A stretch of DNA of 64,000 nt from an uncultured Clostridia bacterium (GCA_937884995.1 CAKZZL010000003.1:22434-86433); one strand, 5' to 3'. Shown: positions 49,741-59,891, numbered from the stretch's first letter. Notes: generated from the letters alone by a model not told the origin. A program made the numbers and translations.

Positions 49741-49770
49741 GGCTGTGGACATATGAACCACAGCCGTTTT
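49741..49770 (+). terminator. Terminator of the lipase gene
   Basis: GGCTGTGG (49741-49748) pairs with CCACAGCC (49758-49765), followed by GTTTTG. The next gene starts 18 bases later. Confidence 0.75.
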
Positions 49771-49787
49771 GCTTTCGGTGAAAAGAC

Positions 49788-50357
49788 ATGTTTCAAATAG
49801 TCAATATAAATGACATAAGTAAGGAAGATTATGAGCATTATTATTCCCTTATGTCAGGAAAAAGGAAAATAAAAGTCGACTCATTCAGACATGAAGAAGA
49901 TAAAAAGCGCAGTATATGCGGAGACATGACAGCACGTAAAATGATTGCAAACTTATTATCTTTGCCTGAAGATGATATTCATATCCTGACAGATGAAAAA
50001 GAAAAGCCTTATGCTGAAAATACAGATGTGTTTTTCAACATAAGTCACAGCGGGGATTATGTGCTCTGCGTACTGACTGACAGTCCTGTGGGAGCGGATA
50101 TAGAGAAAATCCGGAAGGTTGATGATAACCTTGTAAAACGCGTCTGCAATCCGTCCGAACTTGTTTATGTCTTCGAAGACAGAGATCAAAAAGAAATCAG
50201 ATTCTTTATGATATGGACAGCAAAGGAAGCGTATTTCAAATGCAAGGGAACAGGTATAAATAACATGAAAAATATATCTTCATTGGATTTGGATTTTCAA
50301 AAACATCTGCAGACTTTCTTTGAAGGAGATTATGTCATAAGCATATATACAGAGTGA
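49788..50357 (+). CDS. 4'-phosphopantetheinyl transferase (Sfp type)
   Basis: This 189-residue protein has KPYAENTDVFFNISHSGDYVLC, VGADIEKIRKVD and MIWTAKEAYFKCKG, the FNxSH, G-D-IE (Mg) and WTxKEAxxK motifs of Sfp-type enzymes that load phosphopantetheine on carrier proteins. No polyketide or peptide synthetase is present in the window, so its partner is elsewhere, perhaps fatty-acid ACP. Confidence 0.88.
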   Translation: MFQIVNINDISKEDYEHYYSLMSGKRKIKVDSFRHEEDKKRSICGDMTARKMIANLLSLPEDDIHILTDEKEKPYAENTDVFFNISHSGDYVLCVLTDSPVGADIEKIRKVDDNLVKRVCNPSELVYVFEDRDQKEIRFFMIWTAKEAYFKCKGTGINNMKNISSLDLDFQKHLQTFFEGDYVISIYTE

Positions 50358-50465
50358 GTTTAAATGGCGAATAGATACTTTTTAACTACAGGTCTCCGCA
50401 TAATGATTTAAGCAATGAAACACACAGGTTCATTGCTTCAGCAGAGTTAGAATAAGTATATATAA

Positions 50466-50503
50466 AACTGCCGCGCAGGATCATCCGATCTTACATGGCA
50501 GTT
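50466..50503 (+). terminator. Weak hairpin after the transferase gene
   Basis: AACTGCC (50466-50472) with GGCAGTT (50497-50503), followed by ATTTATATAT. It may serve both this gene and the converging DUF6273 gene. Confidence 0.5.
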
Positions 50504-50530
50504 ATTTATATATATTACTAAAGATATGGA

Positions 50531-51814
50531 TCAAAGGTTTGTGTCAACCCATATAATCGGTTTCATCTTGATGCTTTCTTCTGTCATCTCATATCCGTAA
50601 TAAAGTATTTTCTTGTTGATATCTACGAAAACAAGTGTGCCTTCGTTTGCACCCGGTGTTCTAGTCCACCATCCGCTTTTTGTTGTCTTGTTGATATAAT
50701 CCGTATAGCGGTTAAGTTCATCCACACTTAAAAGGAAAACTTTATCTTTTGTATCGTTTACTTTTACACCTTTGTATACGTTGTTGATGTCTGCTTTTAT
50801 TGTGCTCTCAATAATGAGTTCTTTTTCTTTTTCTGAGAATGATTCACCAAAATAGACTGAGTTTAAGTATCTTCTCATTGATGAACTTTCCCAGCTCGTA
50901 TTAGCAGATGAATCTGAAAAGACAAGCTCTGCATCAGGTGTTATTGCATTCTTCTTTATGAGAAGGCAACGGCTGCCGATTCTGTCAGCAAGGAACCAGT
51001 CTTCTCCGCCGAAATAGACTTTATCGCCAAAGTCAGCATTTGCCATAAGATTCTTTTCGACAAGAACAAGCTTATCCTCAAAATCGGTATATTCCATATC
51101 CTTAAGCTTCTTGCATGCATCCGTTGCGTCTGTCCAGTTGGCATCGGCAATATATTCATCAAGTTCTTTCAGCTTGGTCTGAACATATATATCATATGCC
51201 TCTTTGTTTTCATAATCGTTATATGCGATAAGATATTCATCTTTTGCCTTGTTTTCAAGTCCCAATGTATGAAGAGCCTTGCCCAGGGCAAGATGATATC
51301 CTCCGGTCTTGCTTGCGAGTATATTTCCCGTAATGCCTGCAATGATTATTAGAATGAAAGCAAGCAGAATAAATCTTCTCTTGACGAGAGTGCTTTTTGA
51401 GTGCTTGTGAAGTTTTTTTGCTTTTTGCTCTGCGTCATAGCAGCCGTGAAGTTTTTTCACCAGATCTTCTGATAAATATTTTTCATCAATCGTCGTTGAT
51501 TTAATAAGTTTTGCAGTTGAGGCATAATGATTGCCGACACTGTCCATGTCTTTTGGAGAAGAATACATCTTCTCCTCTTTCTGGCACTCATGATATTTTG
51601 AAATAATCGCTTTTGCCCTGGCAGTGTTTAATTTTTTGTTAGCTGACTGTATAAGCTTTTTTATCTCTTCAGTCTCTGCCTGGGCTTTCAGCAAATCAAG
51701 CGCTTCGTTATAGTACTTCTCTCTGTATTTCAAAAGAAGTGTTTTATCAGCAATGTCTATAAGTTCTCTTGCCTGATCTGCAGCTGTTGATTGTATCTCT
51801 TCTTTGTTATCCAT
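50531..51814 (-). CDS. Membrane protein with C-terminal DUF6273 domain
   Basis: This 427-residue protein has an N-terminal coiled, Lys/Glu-rich cytosolic region (1-145), one membrane helix (FILLAFILIIIAGITGNILA, about 149-168), TPR-like helices, and a C-terminal domain with VYFGGEDWFLADR, SSMRRYLNSVYF, KVFLLSVDELNRY, WWTRTPG and MKPIIWVD. That last set is the DUF6273 pattern, often on surface proteins of clostridia. Function unknown. It is 11 bases downstream of the FAD enzyme gene. Confidence 0.72.
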   Translation of the reverse strand: MDNKEEIQSTAADQARELIDIADKTLLLKYREKYYNEALDLLKAQAETEEIKKLIQSANKKLNTARAKAIISKYHECQKEEKMYSSPKDMDSVGNHYASTAKLIKSTTIDEKYLSEDLVKKLHGCYDAEQKAKKLHKHSKSTLVKRRFILLAFILIIIAGITGNILASKTGGYHLALGKALHTLGLENKAKDEYLIAYNDYENKEAYDIYVQTKLKELDEYIADANWTDATDACKKLKDMEYTDFEDKLVLVEKNLMANADFGDKVYFGGEDWFLADRIGSRCLLIKKNAITPDAELVFSDSSANTSWESSSMRRYLNSVYFGESFSEKEKELIIESTIKADINNVYKGVKVNDTKDKVFLLSVDELNRYTDYINKTTKSGWWTRTPGANEGTLVFVDINKKILYYGYEMTEESIKMKPIIWVDTNL

Positions 51815-51825
51815 AATTGCCTCCG

Positions 51826-53373
51826 TCAGTTTTTGCTTTCATGGTAGTCTTGTTCGCTGTTAACATTCCATATATTGCTTTTATCCCGGACATTATTAAG
51901 AATATTGTTCACCGTTTCAAATGCGGTGAGCATTGAATGGTCCATATTATTGTATCTGTGCTGACCGTTTCTCCCTATACAATAAAGATTTTCTATTGTA
52001 TCAAGATATTCACGAAGCTTATCTATTTCACTATATGAGTCAAAATATGCAGGATAAGCTTTTTCCACTCTCTCCGGATGAAGGTCAATGACCTGGGATT
52101 TATCAGAAATAATTGAGAGTTTCAGCATATCATCAATAGCAAGAGAAATGAACTGCTCATCAGACATCTGCCACAAATCACCGTCATCGGATGTGAAATA
52201 TTCAAGACCCAGCCAGACTGTATTTTCCGGCTCTTTAACCATATACGGGGACCAGTTGTTGAATATTTGAAATCTTCCCATCCTGACATTCTTATTGTGC
52301 ACATAAACCCAGTTGTCTGGAACTATGTCATTCAAGGTTGCAATTTTTGTCTTGTTAGTAAGATTCAAGCCTTTGACAAGTATGCCGAGTGTCATGAAAT
52401 TGCGGTATGGCAGATTTTCTGCAATTGATTTGATCTCTTCCGGAACATCGTTCATGCAGCGACTCAAATCTGAGAGAGCTGCAGAGGAAATAAGAATGTC
52501 GCAATCTGCTTTTTCTCTTTTGCCGTCTTTAATGTATTCTATGTAATCTATCCGGCCTTCACTTTTGTGGACAGATACGACTTCGCAATTTGTATATACT
52601 TTTGCACCCTGTATTATTGCCTTGTCCAAGGCAACTGTCCAAAATTGTCCCGGTCCGTATTTGGGATAATAGAATGATTCTATAAGGGAAGTTTCTTTTT
52701 CCTTAGTCTTTATATGCAAAGAGCTTTTTATTGCATCAATTAAGACTGCAAAAAGAGAAACACCTTTAACTCTTTGGGCACCCCATTCGGGAGATATCTC
52801 GCTCGGATGCCTGCCCCAAAGGTTTTGTGTATAGTTTTCAAAAAACATGGAATAAAGTTTTTTGCCGAATCTGTTTATATAGAAATCTTCAAGTGATTTT
52901 TCCTCTCTTTTGAAAAACAAACTGTGAAGATAACTGAATCCGAAACTCAAACTCGTTGCAAGGCCCATGTTCCTGAAAGTTGAAAATTTAAGTGATATCG
53001 GATAATCATAAAATTTATTATCAAATAAAATTCTTGATATGCGCTTTCGGATGAGCATAACAAGATCTTCTTTTTCCGGATCAGGTCCACCTACAGAAAG
53101 TTCTGCATCCCTTGAAAGAAGAAGGTCATCAAAAGACATAAAGCCCTGAACCGGAAGTATATCCGACCACCAGGCATTTACTTTAGGGTCTTTGGAGAAA
53201 AAGCGGTGTCCTCCCATATCCATTAAGTTGCCTTTGTAATTTACGGTTCTGGAGATGCCGCCGATTTGTTGACTTTTTTCAAATACAATTACATTACCAA
53301 TACCGGATTTTGCCAGTTCATATGCGGCTGTTACACCTGCGGGACCGGCCCCGATAATACAAATATTTTTCAC
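51826..53373 (-). CDS. FAD-dependent amine-oxidase/UDP-galactopyranose-mutase-like protein
   Basis: This 515-residue flavoprotein has the dinucleotide motif ICIIGAGPAGVTAAYELAKSG, EKSQQIGGISRTV, MDMGGHRFFSKDP and a C-terminal IGRNGQHRYNNMDHS. The GGHRFF motif marks a group of NAD(P)/FAD oxidoreductases near protoporphyrinogen oxidase and UDP-galactopyranose mutase that commonly lie in polysaccharide loci. The substrate is unclear. It diverges from polA. Confidence 0.75.
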   Translation of the reverse strand: MKNICIIGAGPAGVTAAYELAKSGIGNVIVFEKSQQIGGISRTVNYKGNLMDMGGHRFFSKDPKVNAWWSDILPVQGFMSFDDLLLSRDAELSVGGPDPEKEDLVMLIRKRISRILFDNKFYDYPISLKFSTFRNMGLATSLSFGFSYLHSLFFKREEKSLEDFYINRFGKKLYSMFFENYTQNLWGRHPSEISPEWGAQRVKGVSLFAVLIDAIKSSLHIKTKEKETSLIESFYYPKYGPGQFWTVALDKAIIQGAKVYTNCEVVSVHKSEGRIDYIEYIKDGKREKADCDILISSAALSDLSRCMNDVPEEIKSIAENLPYRNFMTLGILVKGLNLTNKTKIATLNDIVPDNWVYVHNKNVRMGRFQIFNNWSPYMVKEPENTVWLGLEYFTSDDGDLWQMSDEQFISLAIDDMLKLSIISDKSQVIDLHPERVEKAYPAYFDSYSEIDKLREYLDTIENLYCIGRNGQHRYNNMDHSMLTAFETVNNILNNVRDKSNIWNVNSEQDYHESKN

Positions 53374-53439
53374 CTAATCACCTATTTCCCATTATATGAC
53401 TGCCATAGCTAAAAAGCAAGAAATATTGTGAAATAGTTA

Positions 53440-53468
53440 TGGAAAAGAAAAGCATATTATGGTAAAAT
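53440..53468 (+). promoter_or_regulatory. Possible polA promoter
   Basis: TGGAAA (53440-53445), 17 bases, TAAAAT (53463-53468) with TGG before it. A TATAAT at 53476-53481 lacks a good -35. Confidence 0.4.
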
Positions 53469-53498
53469 ATTTGAGTATAATTTTTGACGAGGTGTGAC

Positions 53499-56078
53499 AT
53501 GAAGGTTTTAGTAGTTGACGGAAATTCAATACTTAATCGTGCATTTTTCGGAATTAAGCTCCTTACAACGAAGGACGGACGGTTCACCAATGCTATTTAC
53601 GGCTTTATGAATATCTTTTTGAGACTTCTGGATGATACAAAGCCGGATGCTGTTGCAATTGCCTTTGACCTGAAAAAACCTACATTCAGACATAAGATGT
53701 ATGACGGGTACAAGGCCGGAAGAAAAGGCATGCCTCCGGAACTTCACCAGCAGCTTCCCGTTGTAAAGGAAATCCTCAGAAGCATGGGATATGCAGTACT
53801 TGAACAGGAAGGCTTTGAGGCAGATGACATACTCGGCACCATAGCCGGGGAGTGCGGCGAATGCGACTTTTGTTATCTTGCAACAGGAGACAGAGACTCT
53901 TTTCAGCTCATAAGAGACAATGTAAATGTTCTTTTGCCTCACACCAAATTCGGGACAACTACCACAGAACTCTATACAACAAAAAGGATAATGGATGAAT
54001 ATGGTGTGACTCCCTTACAAATGATTGACATTAAAGCGCTTCAGGGTGATTCATCAGACAACATACCCGGTGTAGCGGGCATAGGGCCTAAAACTGCCGG
54101 AGAGCTTATACAAAAATTCGGCTCGTTGGATAAAATCTATGAAAATCTTGAGGAACTTGATATAAAGGAAAATCTGAAGGCAAAACTCAGAGACAATAAA
54201 GACAGCGCATATCTGAGTTATACATTGGGCACTATTGTGACAAATGTGCCGGGCTGTGAACTTGAAAGCTTTATTCCAAAAGAAGCTGACAACGACAAGC
54301 TCAGGTTTATCTTGACGGACCTTGAAATGTTTAAGATTCTTGAAAAAATGAATCTTTCCTCCAAAGTAAGCGAGACAGAAAATATTAGAGTGGAGAAGTT
54401 TAAACTTAAAGAAATAGAAAACCTCTTTGAGATTAAAGAAAAGATAATAAAAGAAAAAGCTATATATTTCACTGCCGATTATTCGGATTCTGACAGCCCG
54501 AGGGTATATATCAATCTGGAGAAAAATGTCTATGAGCTTCAGGGCATAACTCTCGGATATTTCGATTTTCTTAAGGAAATATTGGAAGATGAGAATATAG
54601 CCAAAATTACGGATAACAGCAAATATCTCTACAAATTCGCATTATCATCAAATATTGATTTGACAAATCTTAAGCTTGACACATCACTTGCGGGATATGT
54701 ATTGAATCCTTCGGCAAATGAATATAAGCCGACAAGACTTTGTGATGAATATCATATACCGGCTGTCGAAATTGACAGCCAGGATGAAAATGCCCTGCAG
54801 GCTGCAGTCTTAAGAGGACTTGCTCCAATACTTGAAGCAAGAATAGAAAGCAATGAGCAGCAGGAACTTCTTTATGATATTGAAATGCCGCTCGCTCAGG
54901 TGCTTGCATCAATGGAAAATACCGGTGTACTGGTGGATCGCAAAGGCATAAGCGAGTTCAGTGCGAAAATCAAAGAAGAAATAAGCTCATTGGAAAAAGA
55001 AATATATGAGACAGCAGGCGAGGAGTTTAATATAAACTCGCCAAAGCAGCTTGGAGTCATCCTTTTTGAAAAACTGGGAATACCTGCTAAAAAGAAGACA
55101 AAAAGCGGATATTCAACCAGCGCAGATGTGCTTGCCGGACTTCAGGATGATTATCCGATTGTTGAAAAAATACTCTACTACCGTACCTTATCCAAACTTC
55201 ACTCCACATATTGTGAGGGCTTGCTTAAGGCAATGGCAGAGGACAACAGAGTTCATTCTAATTTCATTCAAACTGAAACCAGAACCGGCAGAATCTCATC
55301 AACGGAACCGAATATACAAAATATACCTGTAAGAAAAGAAATCGGACGCGAGATGAGAAAGTTCTTTATTGCCTCGGAAAATTGTGTCCTTTGCGACGCG
55401 GACTATTCACAAATCGAGCTTAGAGTCCTTTCGCACATAGCTGATGATCCTGTTATGATAGCTGCATTTAATGACGGCATTGATGTGCATACGGTAACAG
55501 CATCACAGGTTTTTGATATGCCTATAGAGATGGTTACACCCTTGATGCGCTCACGCGCAAAGGCAGTTAATTTCGGAATTGTATACGGAATCGGAGCCTT
55601 TTCACTTGCCAAAGACATAGGGGTAACAAGAGCACAGGCAGACCAATATATAAAAGGATATCTGCATCATTACGCAGGAGTCAACAAATATATGGAAGAG
55701 ATAGTTTCCAAGGCAAAGGCCGACGGATATGTCAGCACTATGTGGAAACGCAGAAGATATCTTCCTGAACTTTCCTCATCCAACGGTATGCTCAGGGCAT
55801 TCGGTGAGAGAGTGGCTCGCAATATGCCGATACAAGGCACTGCAGCAGACATAATTAAAATTGCAATGATAAGAGTTTACAAAAGACTGAAGGCAGAAAA
55901 TATGGAATCCAAGCTAATCCTTCAGGTTCATGATGAACTTATAGTTGAAGCTCCTGAAAATGAAGCGGAAAAGGCAGCCGCAGTTCTTCAGGAAGAAATG
56001 GAAAATGCCTGCAAGCTTAAGGTCAAACTCTCGGCGGATGTTCATATCGGAAAATCATGGTACGAGGCAAAAGGATAA
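53499..56078 (+). CDS. polA: DNA polymerase I
   Basis: This enzyme of about 859 residues fills gaps and removes primers. The 5'-nuclease domain (about 1-290) has VVDGNSILNRAFF, EADDILGTIA and GVAGIGPKTAGELI. The middle 3'-5' exonuclease-like domain lacks the usual DxE start, so proofreading is probably absent. The family A polymerase has DADYSQIELRVLSHIA, RSRAKAVNFGIVYG and QVHDELIVE. The ATG at 53499 is preceded by GAGGTG. The next gene begins one base after the stop. Confidence 0.95.
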   Translation: MKVLVVDGNSILNRAFFGIKLLTTKDGRFTNAIYGFMNIFLRLLDDTKPDAVAIAFDLKKPTFRHKMYDGYKAGRKGMPPELHQQLPVVKEILRSMGYAVLEQEGFEADDILGTIAGECGECDFCYLATGDRDSFQLIRDNVNVLLPHTKFGTTTTELYTTKRIMDEYGVTPLQMIDIKALQGDSSDNIPGVAGIGPKTAGELIQKFGSLDKIYENLEELDIKENLKAKLRDNKDSAYLSYTLGTIVTNVPGCELESFIPKEADNDKLRFILTDLEMFKILEKMNLSSKVSETENIRVEKFKLKEIENLFEIKEKIIKEKAIYFTADYSDSDSPRVYINLEKNVYELQGITLGYFDFLKEILEDENIAKITDNSKYLYKFALSSNIDLTNLKLDTSLAGYVLNPSANEYKPTRLCDEYHIPAVEIDSQDENALQAAVLRGLAPILEARIESNEQQELLYDIEMPLAQVLASMENTGVLVDRKGISEFSAKIKEEISSLEKEIYETAGEEFNINSPKQLGVILFEKLGIPAKKKTKSGYSTSADVLAGLQDDYPIVEKILYYRTLSKLHSTYCEGLLKAMAEDNRVHSNFIQTETRTGRISSTEPNIQNIPVRKEIGREMRKFFIASENCVLCDADYSQIELRVLSHIADDPVMIAAFNDGIDVHTVTASQVFDMPIEMVTPLMRSRAKAVNFGIVYGIGAFSLAKDIGVTRAQADQYIKGYLHHYAGVNKYMEEIVSKAKADGYVSTMWKRRRYLPELSSSNGMLRAFGERVARNMPIQGTAADIIKIAMIRVYKRLKAENMESKLILQVHDELIVEAPENEAEKAAAVLQEEMENACKLKVKLSADVHIGKSWYEAKG

Positions 56079-56079
56079 A

Positions 56080-56928
56080 ATGAAAATTGTAACATATATT
56101 TGCAATGGTAATACATGCAGAAGCCCGATGGCCGAAGCAATGTACAGAAGATATCTGCAGATGAAAAAAGTTGATAATATCAAGGTGATGAGTGCCGGAA
56201 CATCTGCATTTCCCGGCGAAAAAGCAGATGAAAAAGTTACAAAACTCATGTCAAAACTCAAAATTGATATTGCAGATTACAAATCCAAAAGAGTAAATTA
56301 TGAAATACTGAACGAAACAGATCTTTTTGTATGCCTTGACAGTTCAGTTGCAGTGACCATGGCTGAAATCTGCGATAATAACAGAATGATCACTATTGAC
56401 ACAAAAAATCCGAACGGAAGAGATGAAAAAGCATATGCGGACTGTGCCAAGTCCATCTATGATTCTTTTGAAATGATAACAAATCTCATATTGTCAACGC
56501 CTGAAATTTGTCAAATGACCGAAGATGATACAGAGCAGCTGGCATATATTGAAAAAGAGTGCTTTTCAAATCCGTGGAGTAAAAATGCATTTATGGAAGA
56601 AGTCAGCAATCCGCTTGCAAGATTCTATCTGCTGAAAGATGAGAAAAAGGTCATCGGATATATAGGCGCACATAATATATCCGGGGAGGTATATATAACC
56701 AATATTGCGGTGCTGCCTGACTACAGACGACATGGATATGCAAAAAGACTTTTAATGTTTCTCTGCTATATGAGTGAAAAAGAAGATGCATCCTTTATTA
56801 CATTGGAAGTCAGAAGGTCAAATGAGGCAGCCATATCTCTTTATGAAAAATGCGGATTTGAGGCTGTGGGAGAAAGAAAATCTTTTTATTCCGATCCCAA
56901 AGAAGACGCGATTATATATAAGCTATAA
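56080..56928 (+). CDS. Fusion of LMW protein (arginine) phosphatase and RimI acetyltransferase
   Basis: 282 residues with two enzymes in one chain. Residues 1-140 are a low-molecular-weight phosphatase: YICNGNTCRSPMAEAMY gives the CX5R loop C8-R14, and T12 is at the position linked with phospho-arginine preference in YwlE. The usual general acid DP motif appears as NP (N110-P111). Residues ~143-282 are a GNAT like RimI (NIAVLPDYRRHGYAKRLLMF acetyl-CoA loop, SLYEKCGFEAVGER), which acetylates ribosomal protein S18 N-terminus. The start ATG follows the polA stop by one base. tsaD follows after 14 bases, the usual RimI-TsaD pairing. Confidence 0.85.
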   Translation: MKIVTYICNGNTCRSPMAEAMYRRYLQMKKVDNIKVMSAGTSAFPGEKADEKVTKLMSKLKIDIADYKSKRVNYEILNETDLFVCLDSSVAVTMAEICDNNRMITIDTKNPNGRDEKAYADCAKSIYDSFEMITNLILSTPEICQMTEDDTEQLAYIEKECFSNPWSKNAFMEEVSNPLARFYLLKDEKKVIGYIGAHNISGEVYITNIAVLPDYRRHGYAKRLLMFLCYMSEKEDASFITLEVRRSNEAAISLYEKCGFEAVGERKSFYSDPKEDAIIYKL

Positions 56929-56942
56929 AGTCGGAGGAAAAT

Positions 56943-57974
56943 ATGAAAATCCTGGGAATTGAAAGTTCATGTGATGAGACCGCAGCTTCCGTTGTAGAGG
57001 ACGGACGCAATGTCCTGTCGAACGTTATTTCCACACAAATTGAAAAACATATAATCTACGGCGGTGTTGTGCCGGAAATTGCATCGAGACTTCACAGCGA
57101 AAATATATGCTATGTTGTACAGAAAGCACTTTTGGACGCAGATTGCAGTCTGGAAGATATTGATGCAATTGCAGTCACTTATGCTCCCGGCCTTATAGGC
57201 GCATTGCTTGTGGGAGTAAATTATGCAAAAGGTCTGGCACTTGGCAGTGGCAAGCCTTTAATAGCCGTTCATCATTTAAGGGCTCATATTGCCGCCAACT
57301 ATATAACACATAAAGAACTCGAGCCACATTTTGTATGTCTTCTTGTCTCAGGCGGTAATACACTCTTGTGCAAAGTTAATGATTACACTGAATTTGAAGT
57401 TATCGGCAAGACCTGTGACGATGCTGCAGGAGAGGCAATGGACAAGGCTGCCAGAACACTGGGACTACCTTATCCGGGCGGAGTTAATCTTGATAAAATA
57501 TCCAAGGACGGAGATAAAAACAAGTATTCATTTCCACGTCCCCATGTAGATGATAACCCTATGGATTTCAGCTTCTCAGGTCTTAAGACTTCCGTTATAA
57601 ACCTGCTCCATAACAGTGAACAGAAAGGCGTAAGCCTGGATGCTGCAGATGTCGGCGCTTCCTTTATAAACGCGGTGACGGATTATCTTGTTGACAATAC
57701 CGTAAGCGCAATGAAAATTGCTGAACTTGACAAACTCGTGCTGGCGGGCGGAGTTTCCGCTAATTCTGTTTTGCGCGCAAAGATTAAGGAGACCGCAAAT
57801 AAAAACAAATGGCAGCTTTTTCTTCCAGATTTATCTCTTTGCGGAGATAACGGGGCAATGGTTGCATCACAAGGATATTATGAGTATATGGCAGGCCATA
57901 TAGCAGATATGTCCTTAAACGGAAAAGCAAGCGAAAATATAAATGATAATTATACCAAAAACATTCAGCTTTAA
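56943..57974 (+). CDS. tsaD: tRNA N6-threonylcarbamoyladenosine transferase TsaD
   Basis: This 343-residue Kae1/Gcp-family protein transfers threonylcarbamoyl to A37 of tRNA. It has ILGIESSCDETAASVV, GGVVPEIASRLH, HHLRAHIAANYI (metal His pair), VSGGNTLLC, DDAAGEAMDKAAR and LAGGVSANSVLR. Length is normal. GGAGG lies 6 bases before the ATG. It probably cooperates with the TsaC-like protein at 44753. Confidence 0.96.
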   Translation: MKILGIESSCDETAASVVEDGRNVLSNVISTQIEKHIIYGGVVPEIASRLHSENICYVVQKALLDADCSLEDIDAIAVTYAPGLIGALLVGVNYAKGLALGSGKPLIAVHHLRAHIAANYITHKELEPHFVCLLVSGGNTLLCKVNDYTEFEVIGKTCDDAAGEAMDKAARTLGLPYPGGVNLDKISKDGDKNKYSFPRPHVDDNPMDFSFSGLKTSVINLLHNSEQKGVSLDAADVGASFINAVTDYLVDNTVSAMKIAELDKLVLAGGVSANSVLRAKIKETANKNKWQLFLPDLSLCGDNGAMVASQGYYEYMAGHIADMSLNGKASENINDNYTKNIQL

Positions 57975-57999
57975 TTGACAAAATTTTAACATTTTGACG

Positions 58000-58028
58000 T
58001 TGAATATGCGCTTACATTAGTATATAAT
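58000..58028 (+). promoter_or_regulatory. Promoter of pckG
   Basis: TTGAAT (58000-58005), 17 bases, TATAAT (58023-58028). The transcript leader is about 75 bases long; I see no clear riboswitch in it. Confidence 0.75.
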
Positions 58029-58109
58029 ATTTAATGTAGCAAAAACTCGGTGGCATGAGGTCTATTCCTTATCAAATGACACCCAAACAATATATAAAGG
58101 AGATTGTTT

Positions 58110-59891
58110 ATGGCACTCACAACAAACAAAACGATTCTTGACTGGCTTGATGAACAAATCAAACTTGTTAATCCGAAAGAAGTAGTTTGGATTGACGGAA
58201 GCGAAGAACAATTAGAGAAGATTCGCGAGGAAGCAGTCAAAACAGGAGAAATGATTAAACTTAACGAAGACCTTCTTCCAGGTTGTCTTTATCATAGAAC
58301 AAAACCGGATGATGTTGCACGTGTAGAAGACAGAACTCTTATCTGTTCAAAAAAAGAAGAAGATGCCGGCCCTACAAACCACTGGATGGAGCCCACAAAA
58401 GCATATAAGATGCTTTATGATATAGCACGCAACTCATATGAAGGCCGTACAATGTATGTTATTCCTTATTCAATGGGACCTGTAGGTTCACCCCTTTCAA
58501 AGATAGGTATTGAAGTTACCGATTCCATATATGTTGTACTTAATATGGCAATTATGACACGTATAGGCAAGTCTGTTATGGATGCTCTCGGTGATTCAAA
58601 TGACTGGGTTCGCGGACTTCATGCAAAGTGCAATGTTAATGCAGAAGAAAGATGGATTTGTCAGTTCCCTGAAGATAATGCAATTATCTCTGTAAACTCT
58701 GCATACGGCGGAAATGTACTTCTCGGTAAGAAATGTTTCGCTCTTCGTATTGCTTCTTATCAGGGTAAGAATGAAGGCTGGCAGGCTGAGCATATGCTCA
58801 TATTAGGTCTTGAAAATCCGCAGGGTGAAGTTAAGTACATTTGTGCAGCCTTCCCGTCAGCATGCGGCAAGACAAACCTTGCTATGCTTATTCCTCCGGA
58901 AGGATATAAGAAAAAAGGATATAAAGTTTGGACAGTTGGAGATGACATTTCCTGGATCCGCAAAGGTCCTGACGGAAGACTCTATGCAATCAATCCTGAA
59001 AACGGATTCTTCGGAGTTGCTCCCGGAACAAATGAAAAATCAAACTACAATGCTCTTGCTTCAACAAAGAAGGGTGCCATTTTTACAAACGTTGCCAGAA
59101 ACCTTGATAACAATACAGTTTGGTGGGAAGGCCTTGACAAGAATCCTCCTGTAAATGCAGAGGAATGGAAGGGCGCAAAGGTTAACGGACCTGACTATGT
59201 TGCTGAAGGCAATAAACTTGCTCATCCGAACAGCCGTTTCACAGCTCCCGCAGTTAATTGTCCTTGCCTTTCAAGTGAATTTGAAAATCCGAACGGCGTT
59301 CCGATTTCAGCATTTGTATTCGGCGGACGCAGAGCAAAGCTTGCTCCTCTTGTATATCAATCACGTGACTGGAACCATGGCGTTTTCGTAGGCGCAACAA
59401 TGGCATCTGAAACAACAGCAGCTGCTGCAGGCGCTGTAGGCGTAGTTCGCCGCGATCCTATGGCTATGCTTCCTTTCTGCGGATATCACATGGCTGATTA
59501 TTGGCAGCATTGGATTGATATCGGTAAGACACTTGATCCGGATAAGGCACCGAAGATCTTTAATGTTAACTGGTTCAGAAAAGACGATGAAGGTAACTTC
59601 ATGTGGCCGGGATTCGGTGACAACATGCGTGTACTTGACTGGATTATACAGCGTTGCGAAGGCAAAGTTGATGCAAAAGAGACAGAGATAGGTTATGTTC
59701 CTTATTCAAAGGATATCAATCTTGAAGGTCTTGATATGACAGCTGAAGATCTTGACAAGATTCTTGATGTTGACAAAGACCTTTGGAAAGAGGAAGCAGA
59801 CGGTATCGAAGAATACTTTGTTAAATTCGGTGATAAGGTTCCTGCTGAACTCAGAGAGAGTCTCGCAACTCTTAAATCAAATCTGGAATAA
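58110..59891 (+). CDS. pckG: GTP-dependent phosphoenolpyruvate carboxykinase
   Basis: This protein of about 593 residues interconverts oxaloacetate and PEP with GTP/GDP. It has MYVIPYSMGPVGSPLSKIG, NSAYGGNVLLGKKC, the P-loop AAFPSACGKTNLAML with the reactive Cys, and VGDDISWIRKGPDGR. These mark the GTP type, not the ATP type. In anaerobes it often runs towards oxaloacetate to fix CO2 for succinate. The start at 58110 follows AAAGGAG; a TTG two codons upstream is less likely. A terminator follows. Confidence 0.95.
   Translation: MALTTNKTILDWLDEQIKLVNPKEVVWIDGSEEQLEKIREEAVKTGEMIKLNEDLLPGCLYHRTKPDDVARVEDRTLICSKKEEDAGPTNHWMEPTKAYKMLYDIARNSYEGRTMYVIPYSMGPVGSPLSKIGIEVTDSIYVVLNMAIMTRIGKSVMDALGDSNDWVRGLHAKCNVNAEERWICQFPEDNAIISVNSAYGGNVLLGKKCFALRIASYQGKNEGWQAEHMLILGLENPQGEVKYICAAFPSACGKTNLAMLIPPEGYKKKGYKVWTVGDDISWIRKGPDGRLYAINPENGFFGVAPGTNEKSNYNALASTKKGAIFTNVARNLDNNTVWWEGLDKNPPVNAEEWKGAKVNGPDYVAEGNKLAHPNSRFTAPAVNCPCLSSEFENPNGVPISAFVFGGRRAKLAPLVYQSRDWNHGVFVGATMASETTAAAAGAVGVVRRDPMAMLPFCGYHMADYWQHWIDIGKTLDPDKAPKIFNVNWFRKDDEGNFMWPGFGDNMRVLDWIIQRCEGKVDAKETEIGYVPYSKDINLEGLDMTAEDLDKILDVDKDLWKEEADGIEEYFVKFGDKVPAELRESLATLKSNLE

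Noticed and set aside
55945..56079. An N-terminal extension of the phosphatase-RimI gene beginning inside polA
   Set aside because: The extension is polA read in another frame; the ATG at 56080 right after the polA stop begins the conserved domain.
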